From assembly GCA_002316345.1 (NCBI GenBank), contig DCDI01000018.1:1-9937 (forward strand): a DNA stretch of 9,937 nucleotides, in the 5' to 3' direction. The position numbers and the translations under genes were made by a program. Shown piece after piece: positions 1-5,357 of the stretch. Below the pieces are notes generated by a model that searched no databases, was not told where the DNA came from, and was given only the letters and a program-made list of their open reading frames with translations. This DNA comes from Phyllobacteriaceae bacterium UBA1059 (GTDB taxonomy: Bacteria > Pseudomonadota > Alphaproteobacteria > Rhizobiales > Rhizobiaceae). How positions within the stretch are numbered: the stretch's first letter is position 1; each line of letters starts with the position of its first letter.

Positions 1-2
1 AC

Positions 3-1262
3 GAATGGGCCCATATCGCAAGAGCGGCACAACTTGCCGACGGTATCCTCTTCACGGAGGTGGCGTCGCCGGGCCTGCCCGCGCAAGGATCCATCGATCC
101 GTCGTTCAACACCTTGGTTCAACAGATTCACGAGCAGCGCTTCGTGCCCCTGGGCCAAACGATGGACTCTTTCCGAGCAGCTACTTGGAGTACCGAAAGG
201 GTTCTGGCGAACAACAATGCCGGCGTTTATTTCCCGGGAGCCTATCTTTTGTCGATCATCGCATTGTTGGCGGCACGACAGGCTGGTGGATCGATCGTTG
301 CAACGCTCGAGTGGGTGAGCCTCGCAAATGGCATCGCCTGTGTGCTGATCGCTGCTGCAGCCATTCAGATAACGAGATCCGGTAAATGGGCGTTTCTTGT
401 TGTCGCCAGTCTGCCAATGTCCCTGTTCCTTTTCGCATCCGCTTCACCGGACGGCTTTCTGATCTCGGGCGCCATGCTGATTGCAGCGATTGTTATACGG
501 ATCTGGAACGACCAGGTTTTTCAGACGTGGCAAGCTGTCTTGATGACGATCATTGCAACGATCATCGTCGCCACGAAGATCCCCTACTTTCCGGTCTTTG
601 CCGCAGTCCTGCTTTGCTGCCTGTTTTACGGCCGGAAGGGCAACGAGTTGTCCCTAGCGGGCAGCAAGCGTCACCTTCTGCTCGCAGGCTGCATGGCCGC
701 GCTCATCATCATCCCCGTGGCCTGGTTGATCGCCAGCAAAGCGGGTGAAATTGCAGTTGGAGGTTACAAGGCAGGCAACAGTAGTGAACAGATCGCGTTT
801 CTGATCGACAATCCAGCCAGCATCTTCGCCATCGCTGTGACAACGATGCAGAACTTCGGCCTCATGCACGTGTATCAGATCGTCGGAAATCTAGGCTGGC
901 TGGACGCACCCCTGCCATTCTCCTGCTATGTCTATTTGATCGCAGCACTCCTCGCAGTGTTCTTACTTGATGGCAGCCGCACAGCGTCTCCGGCCAAGCG
1001 CCTAGCACTCCTTCTTGGCGTCTTGTTATCGGTCGGCGCTATTTATCTCAGTCTCTACGCCTCCATAAACGAGGTCGGCAATCTCGACGGCATCGTAGGC
1101 GTACAAGGACGATACTTCCTGCCCCTTTTGCCGTTCCTGGCATGTTGCATGCCCGCGCTCCCTGTCCGAAATGGCTGGGGTGTTGCAACTATTGCACTAT
1201 CAGCTGTCGGCGTTTCCGGCTACGCACTCGTCGCAACGATCATAACAAGATACTACATGTAG
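3..1262 (+). CDS. DUF2142 family polytopic membrane protein, likely GT-C type glycosyltransferase (5' partial)
   Basis: The reading frame is open from base 3 and continues upstream of the window, so the N-terminus is missing; the first in-frame ATG (60) is not the real start, because the residues before it already match the family. Family hallmarks seen: a start-proximal E-W-A-H-I-A-R-A-x-Q-L-A-D-G (the PDE-x-x-H / RA-x-x-x-x-G region), YFPGAYLLSI, a Ser-rich turn followed by SPDGF, TKIPYFPV, GNLGWLDAPLP, and the C-terminal VQGRYFLPLLPF. About nine to ten hydrophobic segments are spread along it. DUF2142 proteins resemble GT-C enzymes that take sugar from polyprenyl-phosphate donors on the periplasmic face; that activity is inferred here. 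The stop TAG abuts the ATG of the next gene, indicating an operon with the GT2, DUF2304 and DMT genes. GC is lower than in the right half of the window. Confidence 0.87.
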   Translation, partial: EWAHIARAAQLADGILFTEVASPGLPAQGSIDPSFNTLVQQIHEQRFVPLGQTMDSFRAATWSTERVLANNNAGVYFPGAYLLSIIALLAARQAGGSIVATLEWVSLANGIACVLIAAAAIQITRSGKWAFLVVASLPMSLFLFASASPDGFLISGAMLIAAIVIRIWNDQVFQTWQAVLMTIIATIIVATKIPYFPVFAAVLLCCLFYGRKGNELSLAGSKRHLLLAGCMAALIIIPVAWLIASKAGEIAVGGYKAGNSSEQIAFLIDNPASIFAIAVTTMQNFGLMHVYQIVGNLGWLDAPLPFSCYVYLIAALLAVFLLDGSRTASPAKRLALLLGVLLSVGAIYLSLYASINEVGNLDGIVGVQGRYFLPLLPFLACCMPALPVRNGWGVATIALSAVGVSGYALVATIITRYYM

Positions 1263-1952
1263 ATGATAAGCGACGAAATGCAGAACTGCTGGTTCGTAAT
1301 ACCGGCGTTGAACGAAGGTTGCGTCATCCATGATGCCCTGGAGCCCCTACAGCATCGTGGATACCAGATCGTCGTTGTGGATGATTGCTCGTCGGACGAT
1401 ACACGGCATATAGCAAGTGCTGCTGGAGCCTGGGTGTGTCGCCACGCGATCAATCTGGGCCAAGGCGCTGCGCTGCAGACCGGCATCGACTTTGCACTTA
1501 ATCACGGCGCCAGCGTCATCGTCACTTTCGACTCTGACGGACAGCACAGCCTTGACGATGCCGAAGCGATGATCGAAGCGCTGAAAACAGGCAGCTTTGA
1601 TTACGTGTTGGGATCACGCTTCCTCGGCAAGACGGAAAACATGCCCACTTCGCGCCGCCTCTTGCTACAGGCAGCCACCCTTTACACCCGACTTCACACT
1701 GGCATGAAGCTGACCGACACGCACAATGGTCTCCGCGCGATGACGGCTCGGGGTGCAAGCGCCTTGAACCTGCAGCACAACCGAATGGCGCATGCCTCGG
1801 AGATCTTGGACAAGATCGCTGCGTCGGGTCTCCCTTGGCGAGAGCATCCCTGTACCATTACTTACACAGACTACTCACGTGCCAAGGGCCAACGGCTTTC
1901 GGGCATGTTCGACATCCTCCTCGACCTATACCTTGGACGCTTGCATAAATGA
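1263..1952 (+). CDS. GT2 family glycosyltransferase (polyprenyl-phosphate-sugar synthase-like)
   Basis: A 229-residue GT-A fold enzyme of glycosyltransferase family 2, in the dolichol-phosphate-mannose synthase / GtrB-like group. Visible motifs: VIPALNE (12-18), VVDDCSSDDT (38-47, nucleotide binding), NLGQGAALQTGI (64-75), the metal-binding DSDGQH (D90-x-D92), GSRFLG (117-122) and DTHNGLRAM (152-160). Family members move a sugar from a nucleotide donor to a polyprenyl phosphate on the cytoplasmic face. Unlike GtrB/ArnC-type enzymes it ends with no C-terminal membrane segments, and the next gene encodes a small membrane protein that could anchor it (inference). The start ATG directly follows the stop of the DUF2142 gene and no good ribosome site is seen, so translation is probably coupled; an ATG at 1278 is an alternative. 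It overlaps the DUF2304 gene by ATGA. The donor sugar cannot be told from sequence. Confidence 0.9.
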   Translation: MISDEMQNCWFVIPALNEGCVIHDALEPLQHRGYQIVVVDDCSSDDTRHIASAAGAWVCRHAINLGQGAALQTGIDFALNHGASVIVTFDSDGQHSLDDAEAMIEALKTGSFDYVLGSRFLGKTENMPTSRRLLLQAATLYTRLHTGMKLTDTHNGLRAMTARGASALNLQHNRMAHASEILDKIAASGLPWREHPCTITYTDYSRAKGQRLSGMFDILLDLYLGRLHK

Positions 1953-2275
1953 TTGCACAGCTCGTTCTTCTGACCTTCATTGTGTTCCTGATTGTCTACG
2001 CGTGGACGCAGCGTGCCCGGTCGAAGCTTGTCGCTAATTCAGTTATGCTGATTTGCGTGATCGGCGCTGGATTGGTCATCTATCCGGATTCGGCAACCAA
2101 CCTCGCCCAGGCCGTGGGAATCGGAAGGGGCGCTGACCTTATTACTTACCTTTTCATCGTGATCGTGATGGTTGCGATCTTCAACTTGCATCTCAGTACA
2201 CGGTCGGAACAGCGGCGCCTGACGAAGCTTGTTCGTGAAATAGCACTTCTAACAGCGCAGCAGCCGAAGCCATGA
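1949..2275 (+). CDS. DUF2304 domain-containing small membrane protein
   Basis: A 108-residue protein with three predicted membrane segments (about 4-20, 29-45 and 64-81) and a charged C-terminal tail (about 84-100) rich in Arg, Glu and Lys. The segment IGRGADLITYLFIV just before and into the third helix is the recognisable signature of DUF2304. This family is often encoded directly next to GT2 glycosyltransferases. Here it overlaps the GT2 gene by ATGA at its 5' end and the transporter gene by ATGA at its 3' end, so production is probably tightly coupled. A plausible role is membrane anchor or partner for the upstream enzyme, which lacks membrane segments. That role is inference; the family has no firmly established biochemical function known to me. 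Confidence 0.85.
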   Translation: MIAQLVLLTFIVFLIVYAWTQRARSKLVANSVMLICVIGAGLVIYPDSATNLAQAVGIGRGADLITYLFIVIVMVAIFNLHLSTRSEQRRLTKLVREIALLTAQQPKP

Positions 2276-2637
2276 GCGCAGGCCGCTTCGTTTCAATCCT
2301 TTCGATCGTTTTAGCAATGAGCATCGGGCAGCTGCTTTTCAAAGCAGCGGCGAGAAGTGCGCCCGCCACGTGGAGGCTAGACGTAGCCACACTCTGGTCG
2401 TTAGCGACCAATGGCTACCTGGTTGCTGCCCTCTTTCTCTACGCCGCGACCACGATCCTGTGGGTCTACGTTCTTAGAGAAGCGCCGCTGAGCACGTCGT
2501 ATCCATTCATGGCGCTGGCGATGGTCATCGTGCCCACCGCAGGTGTGCTCTTGTTTGCAGAACCGGTCAGCCCTTCCCTTGTTTTGGGTATCGGCTTGGT
2601 TATTGCCGGCATCCTTGTTGTTGCCGCTGGGTTCTAG
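2272..2637 (+). CDS. EamA/SMR-like (DMT superfamily) four-helix transporter, putative lipid-linked sugar flippase
   Basis: A 121-residue, four-helix protein (segments roughly 6-24, 48-68, 75-95 and 102-120) of the drug/metabolite transporter superfamily, close in size and pattern to EmrE and to the ArnE/ArnF flippase subunits. Supporting motifs are IGQLLFKAA at 18-26, the loop REAPLSTSYPFMAL (69-82) with the Pro-Leu-Ser...Tyr-Pro pattern, and LLFAEPVSPSLVLGIGLVIAG (split around E97) matching the usual E-x-x-S-x-x-x-x-x-G-x-x-L-I-x-x-G ending. A four-helix protein of this size would act as a dimer. Position as last gene of the GT2/DUF2304/DUF2142 unit suggests it flips the polyprenyl-phosphate-sugar to the periplasm, the job GtrA does in O-antigen modification. 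A true SMR drug exporter is less likely given the context. Confidence 0.83.
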   Translation: MSAGRFVSILSIVLAMSIGQLLFKAAARSAPATWRLDVATLWSLATNGYLVAALFLYAATTILWVYVLREAPLSTSYPFMALAMVIVPTAGVLLFAEPVSPSLVLGIGLVIAGILVVAAGF

Positions 2638-2669
2638 AAGACTTCTGCCTCACTCATCACCGAACTGTT

Positions 2670-2692
2670 GATGCTCCTCAAGGACGAGCATC
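2670..2692. repeat. Inverted repeat, 7-bp stem, 9-nt loop
   Basis: GATGCTC (2670-2676) and GAGCATC (2686-2692) are perfect reverse complements around a 9-base loop. It begins 33 bases after the stop of the DMT transporter gene. It could stabilise the 3' end of the glycosylation operon mRNA, but there is no T-run, so terminator function is unproven. Confidence 0.4.
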
Positions 2693-2706
2693 TCACGGAC
2701 TCAGAT

Positions 2707-2741
2707 GCATCCTCATAACCGTTGCTGCCTCAAGAGGATGC
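2707..2741. repeat. Inverted repeat, 8-bp stem, 19-nt spacer
   Basis: GCATCCTC (2707-2714) and GAGGATGC (2734-2741) are perfect reverse complements separated by 19 bases. Lying between two convergent genes, it may be a 3'-end structure or the remnant of a mobile-element end. No T-run follows on either strand. Confidence 0.4.
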
Positions 2742-2816
2742 CCACGAGGATGGAGTGGGCGATGGTTCCGCGCACCGCTCCCCTTAAGCCGAAACTGTCA
2801 GATCAGACCGAGCCCC

Positions 2817-3932
2817 TCAGGCCTCGGCTGCAGTGATCTTGTAGCTGAACGCCTTGGCATCGAGTTCATCGAAGCGGCCGCTCGTCTCGGCGAGGCCCTG
2901 CGGATACATCAGGAACGGCACGCTGGTTGCGGAGGCGGCACCCGGCAGCGCGACGTCATGCGCCATGTTGTAGGCGACCCAGTTGCCTTCCCAATTGCCG
3001 AACAGCGCTGCGTCCACCGGAGCAACCAGCGGATCTTTGGGATCGCGGATCCATTGCTCGGTTTCCTTGCGCATGACCTTCAGCACATCGGCCGGATCCA
3101 TCGCCACCCAGCCATAGCCTTCCAGCCAGGCTTCGGCGCGGCAATGCTGCGCCGTCGTCACATCGGGCGAACCGGCGCCGACCTGGCTGTAGCCGAACTC
3201 GGAAGCCGCCACGCGCACGCCATAGATGTCACGCGCCGGCACACCGGAGGCGCGCGCCAAACCGACGAACAGGCCGTTGAGGTCGGCGCATTTGCCGCCC
3301 GGCTCGGCATTCGCCAACAGGGCCTTCAGATCGCCGGAACCGCAGCCGGGCGTATCAACGTTGCGAAAGCAGGACGCCACGATCCAGGTGTAGATCGCCC
3401 GCACCTTCTCGACATCGGTTGTTGCACCCGCCGTCACGCGCTTCGCGGTCTCGCCCACGATGCCGTCGAGCGGTGCCATGCTGCTGGACGCCAAAGCCTC
3501 CTTCAGCACGGCCGGATCTTCATGCACGTCGCTCTTCTTCGACCAGTCGATCGTGCGATTGCGCGTTTCCACCCGCGTCGTCACCTCGACCTTGCGGTCG
3601 GTCTGCGCGGCGTCGAATTTCGCATGGAGCATGCTGGCGCCCGTTGCCGGATCGGTCACGACTTCCGCGCTTGAAGCATTGCCGGTCCACTTCGTACCCA
3701 GCGTGCGCTGCCATGGCGTGTCGACCGAGGGGATCGGCAGCCAAACGGAGGTTGCACCGCCATCCGGCGGGGTCACGGAGGTGCTCAGATCGAAGCCGCG
3801 CCAATCGGAAGCCTGCGGGGCATAGTGGCGATGCACGGACTGCGCTGCAGCCAGAACGAGGCGTGGCATTGCAAGCATCGCGGCTGCGGCAACACCAAGC
3901 TTTAGCACCGTACGACGGGATGTCAGGGACAT
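2817..3932 (-). CDS. Transglutaminase-like domain protein with Tat-type signal peptide
   Basis: A 371-residue protein of the transglutaminase-like superfamily, probably periplasmic. The N-terminus has a twin-arginine signal: S5-R6-R7-T-V-L-K followed by an Ala-rich hydrophobic stretch and a likely cleavage near residues 28-30 (LVLAAAQS). A beta-rich N-terminal region (about 45-125) precedes the catalytic domain. The nucleophile is probably C215 in GGKCADLNGLFVGLARASG, the histidine H263 in AQHCRAEAW, and an acidic partner in the following GWVAMDPADV (D279 or D282). In classical members His sits in H-A-W; here that place is Glu, as in the subgroup with H-C-x-A-E. Whether it acts as protease, amidase or crosslinker is unknown. 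The start is supported by GAGGAG at 3938-3943, five bases upstream of ATG. It appears monocistronic. Confidence 0.88.
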   Translation of the reverse strand: MSLTSRRTVLKLGVAAAAMLAMPRLVLAAAQSVHRHYAPQASDWRGFDLSTSVTPPDGGATSVWLPIPSVDTPWQRTLGTKWTGNASSAEVVTDPATGASMLHAKFDAAQTDRKVEVTTRVETRNRTIDWSKKSDVHEDPAVLKEALASSSMAPLDGIVGETAKRVTAGATTDVEKVRAIYTWIVASCFRNVDTPGCGSGDLKALLANAEPGGKCADLNGLFVGLARASGVPARDIYGVRVAASEFGYSQVGAGSPDVTTAQHCRAEAWLEGYGWVAMDPADVLKVMRKETEQWIRDPKDPLVAPVDAALFGNWEGNWVAYNMAHDVALPGAASATSVPFLMYPQGLAETSGRFDELDAKAFSYKITAAEA

Positions 3933-3986
3933 TATCTCTCCTCAGAGCTAGGTCGGGCAGCAAAATGCATGAAGCACCCGCGCCGC

Positions 3987-4007
3987 GACAGGTCATTGCG
4001 CTCTGTC
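3987..4007. promoter_or_regulatory. Small inverted repeat in the divergent promoter region (candidate operator)
   Basis: GACAG (3987-3991) and CTGTC (4003-4007) form a 5-bp inverted repeat with an 11-base spacer. It lies in the 201-base gap between the transglutaminase-like gene (-) and the 80-residue protein gene (+), where both promoters should be. This is weak evidence: an arm this short arises easily by chance, and no -35/-10 pair could be assigned with confidence. Confidence 0.2.
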
Positions 4008-4133
4008 TAATACGACCACACCCCCACCGCCACCCAATTTTGGCTGCCGGACCGTCACGTCAGGAGGATGCAGCTGTGGTGGGATCGGTTGATGACCCTG
4101 TGCATTGCTGAACACAACCCGAAGGAGCACATC

Positions 4134-4376
4134 ATGGCGCTGTCCGACAAAGCCCTATCCATCCTGACTTTCGCCGCCTACCACCAGCTGTCCAGCGGCA
4201 TGATCGTTCGCGATGTCGTTCTGGAAGATGATGCCGGCCACAAGGCCGAACCGGAAGGCGTGAAGGAGTTGAGCGACGCCGGCTTGCTCGAAGCCAACGG
4301 CAAGCGCGGCACGCTGACCGACGAAGGCGAGACCATGCTGGAGAAAGTCATTGCCGCAATCAAGAGCGCGGGCTGA
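4134..4376 (+). CDS. Small conserved-type protein with winged-helix-like pattern (hypothetical)
   Basis: An 80-residue soluble protein. The chosen ATG is preceded by AAGGAG at 4122-4127 with a 6-base spacer; an upstream in-frame ATG at 4068 would place AGGAGG immediately against the codon and add residues of unlikely composition. Residues 4-30 look helical. Residues 43-66 read as V-K-E-L-S-D-A-G-L-L-E-A-N then G-x-L-T-D-E-G, a pattern common at the recognition-helix/wing end of winged-helix DNA-binding proteins (L-x-x-A-G-L-L ... L-T-x-x-G). I therefore suspect a small wHTH protein, but I do not recognise a named family and DNA binding is inference. It converges on the 105-residue gene with 9 bases between the stop codons. 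Confidence 0.8.
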   Translation: MALSDKALSILTFAAYHQLSSGMIVRDVVLEDDAGHKAEPEGVKELSDAGLLEANGKRGTLTDEGETMLEKVIAAIKSAG

Positions 4377-4386
4377 TCGGCCGATC
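4375..4386. repeat. 12-bp perfect palindrome across two convergent stop codons
   Basis: GATCGGCCGATC is a perfect palindrome that begins inside the TGA of the + strand gene (4374-4376) and ends on the first base of the stop of the - strand gene (4386-4388). With no loop it is a poor hairpin, so terminator function is doubtful; it could be a protein or methylase target, since it carries two GATC sites. Confidence 0.4.
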
Positions 4387-4703
4387 TAGCGCGAAGAACC
4401 ATCCTGCTGCGCCTGCCACGCAGTCCAGGCCTCTTCCACCCGGTTGCCCAATGTCGGGGTCAAGCCTCGCGCCTTGTAGCGTGACCGGCTGCCCCGCACC
4501 GCCGGCGCGCTGTAGTGGATATCCTGCGCCAGCTGGGTGAGATAGGACCGACCCTGCTTTTCAAACAAGCGGCGCTCGTTCTCGTCCAGCACGATCAAAA
4601 AGGGATAATCCGCCGCGCTGTGGCTGCAGAAGGCGTTCAGATAAAGAACGCCTTCTTCTTCAAGCAACAGCCAGAAATACGGCTCTTCATCCAGAACAAC
4701 CAT
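4386..4703 (-). CDS. Hypothetical protein, 105 residues
   Basis: I do not recognise this family. The protein is soluble, with no signal peptide or membrane segment. The first half is acidic and aromatic (an E-E-P-Y-F-W-L-L-L-E-E-E stretch near 6-17, and Y-P-F-L-I-V-L-D at 33-40) and looks beta-rich. The second half is basic around 72-82 (R-G-S-R-S-R-Y-K-A-R-G) and ends with a probable helix (V-E-E-A-W-T-A-W-Q-A). The start ATG at 4703 follows a GAGGGGG ribosome site on the minus strand. Codon positions and GC resemble neighbouring genes. It is downstream of the DUF3606/52-residue unit on the same strand but separated from it by a terminator hairpin, so it probably has its own promoter in the short gap at 4704-4729. 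Confidence 0.75.
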   Translation of the reverse strand: MVVLDEEPYFWLLLEEEGVLYLNAFCSHSAADYPFLIVLDENERRLFEKQGRSYLTQLAQDIHYSAPAVRGSRSRYKARGLTPTLGNRVEEAWTAWQAQQDGSSR

Positions 4704-4729
4704 CGCCCCCCTCGATCAGGCAAACAAAC

Positions 4730-4758
4730 AGCCCGGCTGGATTTCTCCAGGCCGGGCT
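4730..4758 (-). terminator. Intrinsic terminator hairpin, probably bidirectional
   Basis: AGCCCGGC (4730-4737) pairs perfectly with GCCGGGCT (4751-4758); the stem extends inward by TGG/CCA with one bulged base and a short A/T-rich loop. On the + strand it is followed directly by TTTTT, on the - strand by GTTTGTTTG. It starts 7 bases after the stop of the 52-residue gene read on the minus strand, so its main job is likely ending the two-gene small-protein transcript; it can also stop + strand readthrough. Confidence 0.8.
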
Positions 4759-4765
4759 TTTTGGT

Positions 4766-4924
4766 TTATTCCGCGTCGCTTGCAGCCGTTGCCGCATCGC
4801 CTGCGGCATCGTCCTTGGGCTTATCCCGCGCATTTGCCTTTGCGGCCAGCTTTTCAGCCTTCTTGGCGGCTTTTTGCAGCTCCCGCTGCCGCTTTTCGAA
4901 GTCGTAGTTCGGTGTCTTGGCCAT
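4766..4924 (-). CDS. Small charged protein, 52 residues (hypothetical, alphaproteobacterial type)
   Basis: A short gene supported by start, ribosome site, operon position and terminator. It begins M-A-K-T-P-N-Y-D-F-E-K-R-Q-R-E, continues as a highly charged Lys/Ala helix (about 10-33), and ends in an acidic Ala/Asp/Glu tail. The N-terminal 'MAKTPNY-x-F-E-x-R' is, to my knowledge, typical of a small conserved family in alphaproteobacteria with no assigned function. GAGGGG lies 5 bases before the ATG on the minus strand. It starts 29 bases downstream of the DUF3606 gene on the same strand, so the two are probably one transcript ended by the hairpin at 4730-4758. The helix could form a coiled coil or bind nucleic acid, but that is speculation. 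Confidence 0.75.
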   Translation of the reverse strand: MAKTPNYDFEKRQRELQKAAKKAEKLAAKANARDKPKDDAAGDAATAASDAE

Positions 4925-4953
4925 ACGCGCCCCTCTTTATATCGCGTTATATC

Positions 4954-5130
4954 TTAAGCGCCGCGCGCCGCCATATAGGTGTCGAGCTTCTTGCGCGACG
5001 GTCCGTAACGCTTGATGATCGTCTTTGCTTCGCTGATCGGCACGCCGAACTTGGCGGCAAAGGCTGCGGCCTCGTAGGTGTCCGTGCCGGCACCTTTTTG
5101 ATCGGTCTTGCCTGCTGATTTGGCTGTCAT
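4954..5130 (-). CDS. DUF3606 domain-containing protein, 58 residues
   Basis: A small soluble protein whose residues 18-54 match DUF3606: T-Y-E-A-A-A-F-A-A-K-F-G-V-P-I-S-E-A-K, then I-I-K-R-Y-G-P-S-R-K-K-L-D. The family is a short helical module common in Rhizobiales and Sphingomonadales with unknown function; the pattern of two helices with a G-x-S/P-R turn resembles a small helix-turn-helix, though DNA binding is not shown. The start at 5130 is preferred over the upstream in-frame ATG at 5148 because a full AGGAGG (minus strand, 5138-5143) sits 7 bases before it and would lie inside the longer version. The N-terminal 17 residues are low-complexity Lys/Gly/Ala. It is first gene of a two-gene unit with the 52-residue protein. 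Confidence 0.85.
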   Translation of the reverse strand: MTAKSAGKTDQKGAGTDTYEAAAFAAKFGVPISEAKTIIKRYGPSRKKLDTYMAARGA

Positions 5131-5172
5131 TGTTGTGCCTCCTGGCATCGAGCGACTCAGATGATCTTGGTT

Positions 5173-5199
5173 CGGTCGAGCCTATCGGAGCTCGAACCG
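5173..5199. promoter_or_regulatory. Hairpin in the leader/promoter region of the DUF3606 gene
   Basis: A 9-bp stem with a single bulged A is formed by CGGTCGAGC (5173-5181) and GCTCGAACCG (5190-5199) around an 8-base loop. It sits about 43 bases upstream of the DUF3606 start. No T-run follows on either strand, so a terminator is unlikely; an operator or 5' mRNA structure is possible. Not tied to any known riboswitch. Confidence 0.3.
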
Positions 5200-5357
5200 G
5201 TGCCGCAGTCGCCGCTTCATTCTTGTGTAGATAGGCATCATAGCATCATTTTGCAGCGCGGTGCTGAACAATCGCACAGCCGGCGAACAAGCCGTGCCGA
5301 TGACGCAGCTTGGTTGAGCTGAGCCCACGACTCTCATATCTGAAGCGGATGCTGACG

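Larger units (their letters stand above)
2638..2816. other. Gene-free spacer at the edge of the glycosylation cluster
   Basis: 179 bases between the convergent ends of the DMT transporter gene (+) and the transglutaminase-like gene (-). No coding potential was recognised. It contains two perfect inverted repeats, described separately, but neither is followed by a run of T on either strand, so no classical intrinsic terminator is evident. A short repeat GAGGATG occurs twice (2734-2740 and 2746-2752). GC content changes across this spacer. I looked for insertion-sequence remains and cannot name any. Confidence 0.5.

Noticed and set aside
2958..3674. Open frame of 238 codons on the + strand
   Set aside because: It is antisense to the transglutaminase-like gene, has no recognisable motif, and its Arg/His/Gly-rich composition is typical of shadows.
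4515..4907. Open frame of 130 codons on the + strand
   Set aside because: It runs through the terminator hairpin and across two minus-strand genes; the Phe/Ala/Ser-rich C-terminus is the antisense of the Lys/Ala-rich 52-residue protein.
5165..5205. Possible tRNA remnant or attachment site (GGTTCGAGCTCC on the minus strand resembles a T-arm)
   Set aside because: The stem does not have T-arm geometry, no acceptor, D or anticodon arm is present, and no integrase is nearby.
5231..5249. Tandem GCATCAT repeat (5235-5241 and 5243-5249)
   Set aside because: Only two copies with a one-base gap; chance is enough, and it matches no known iteron or operator.
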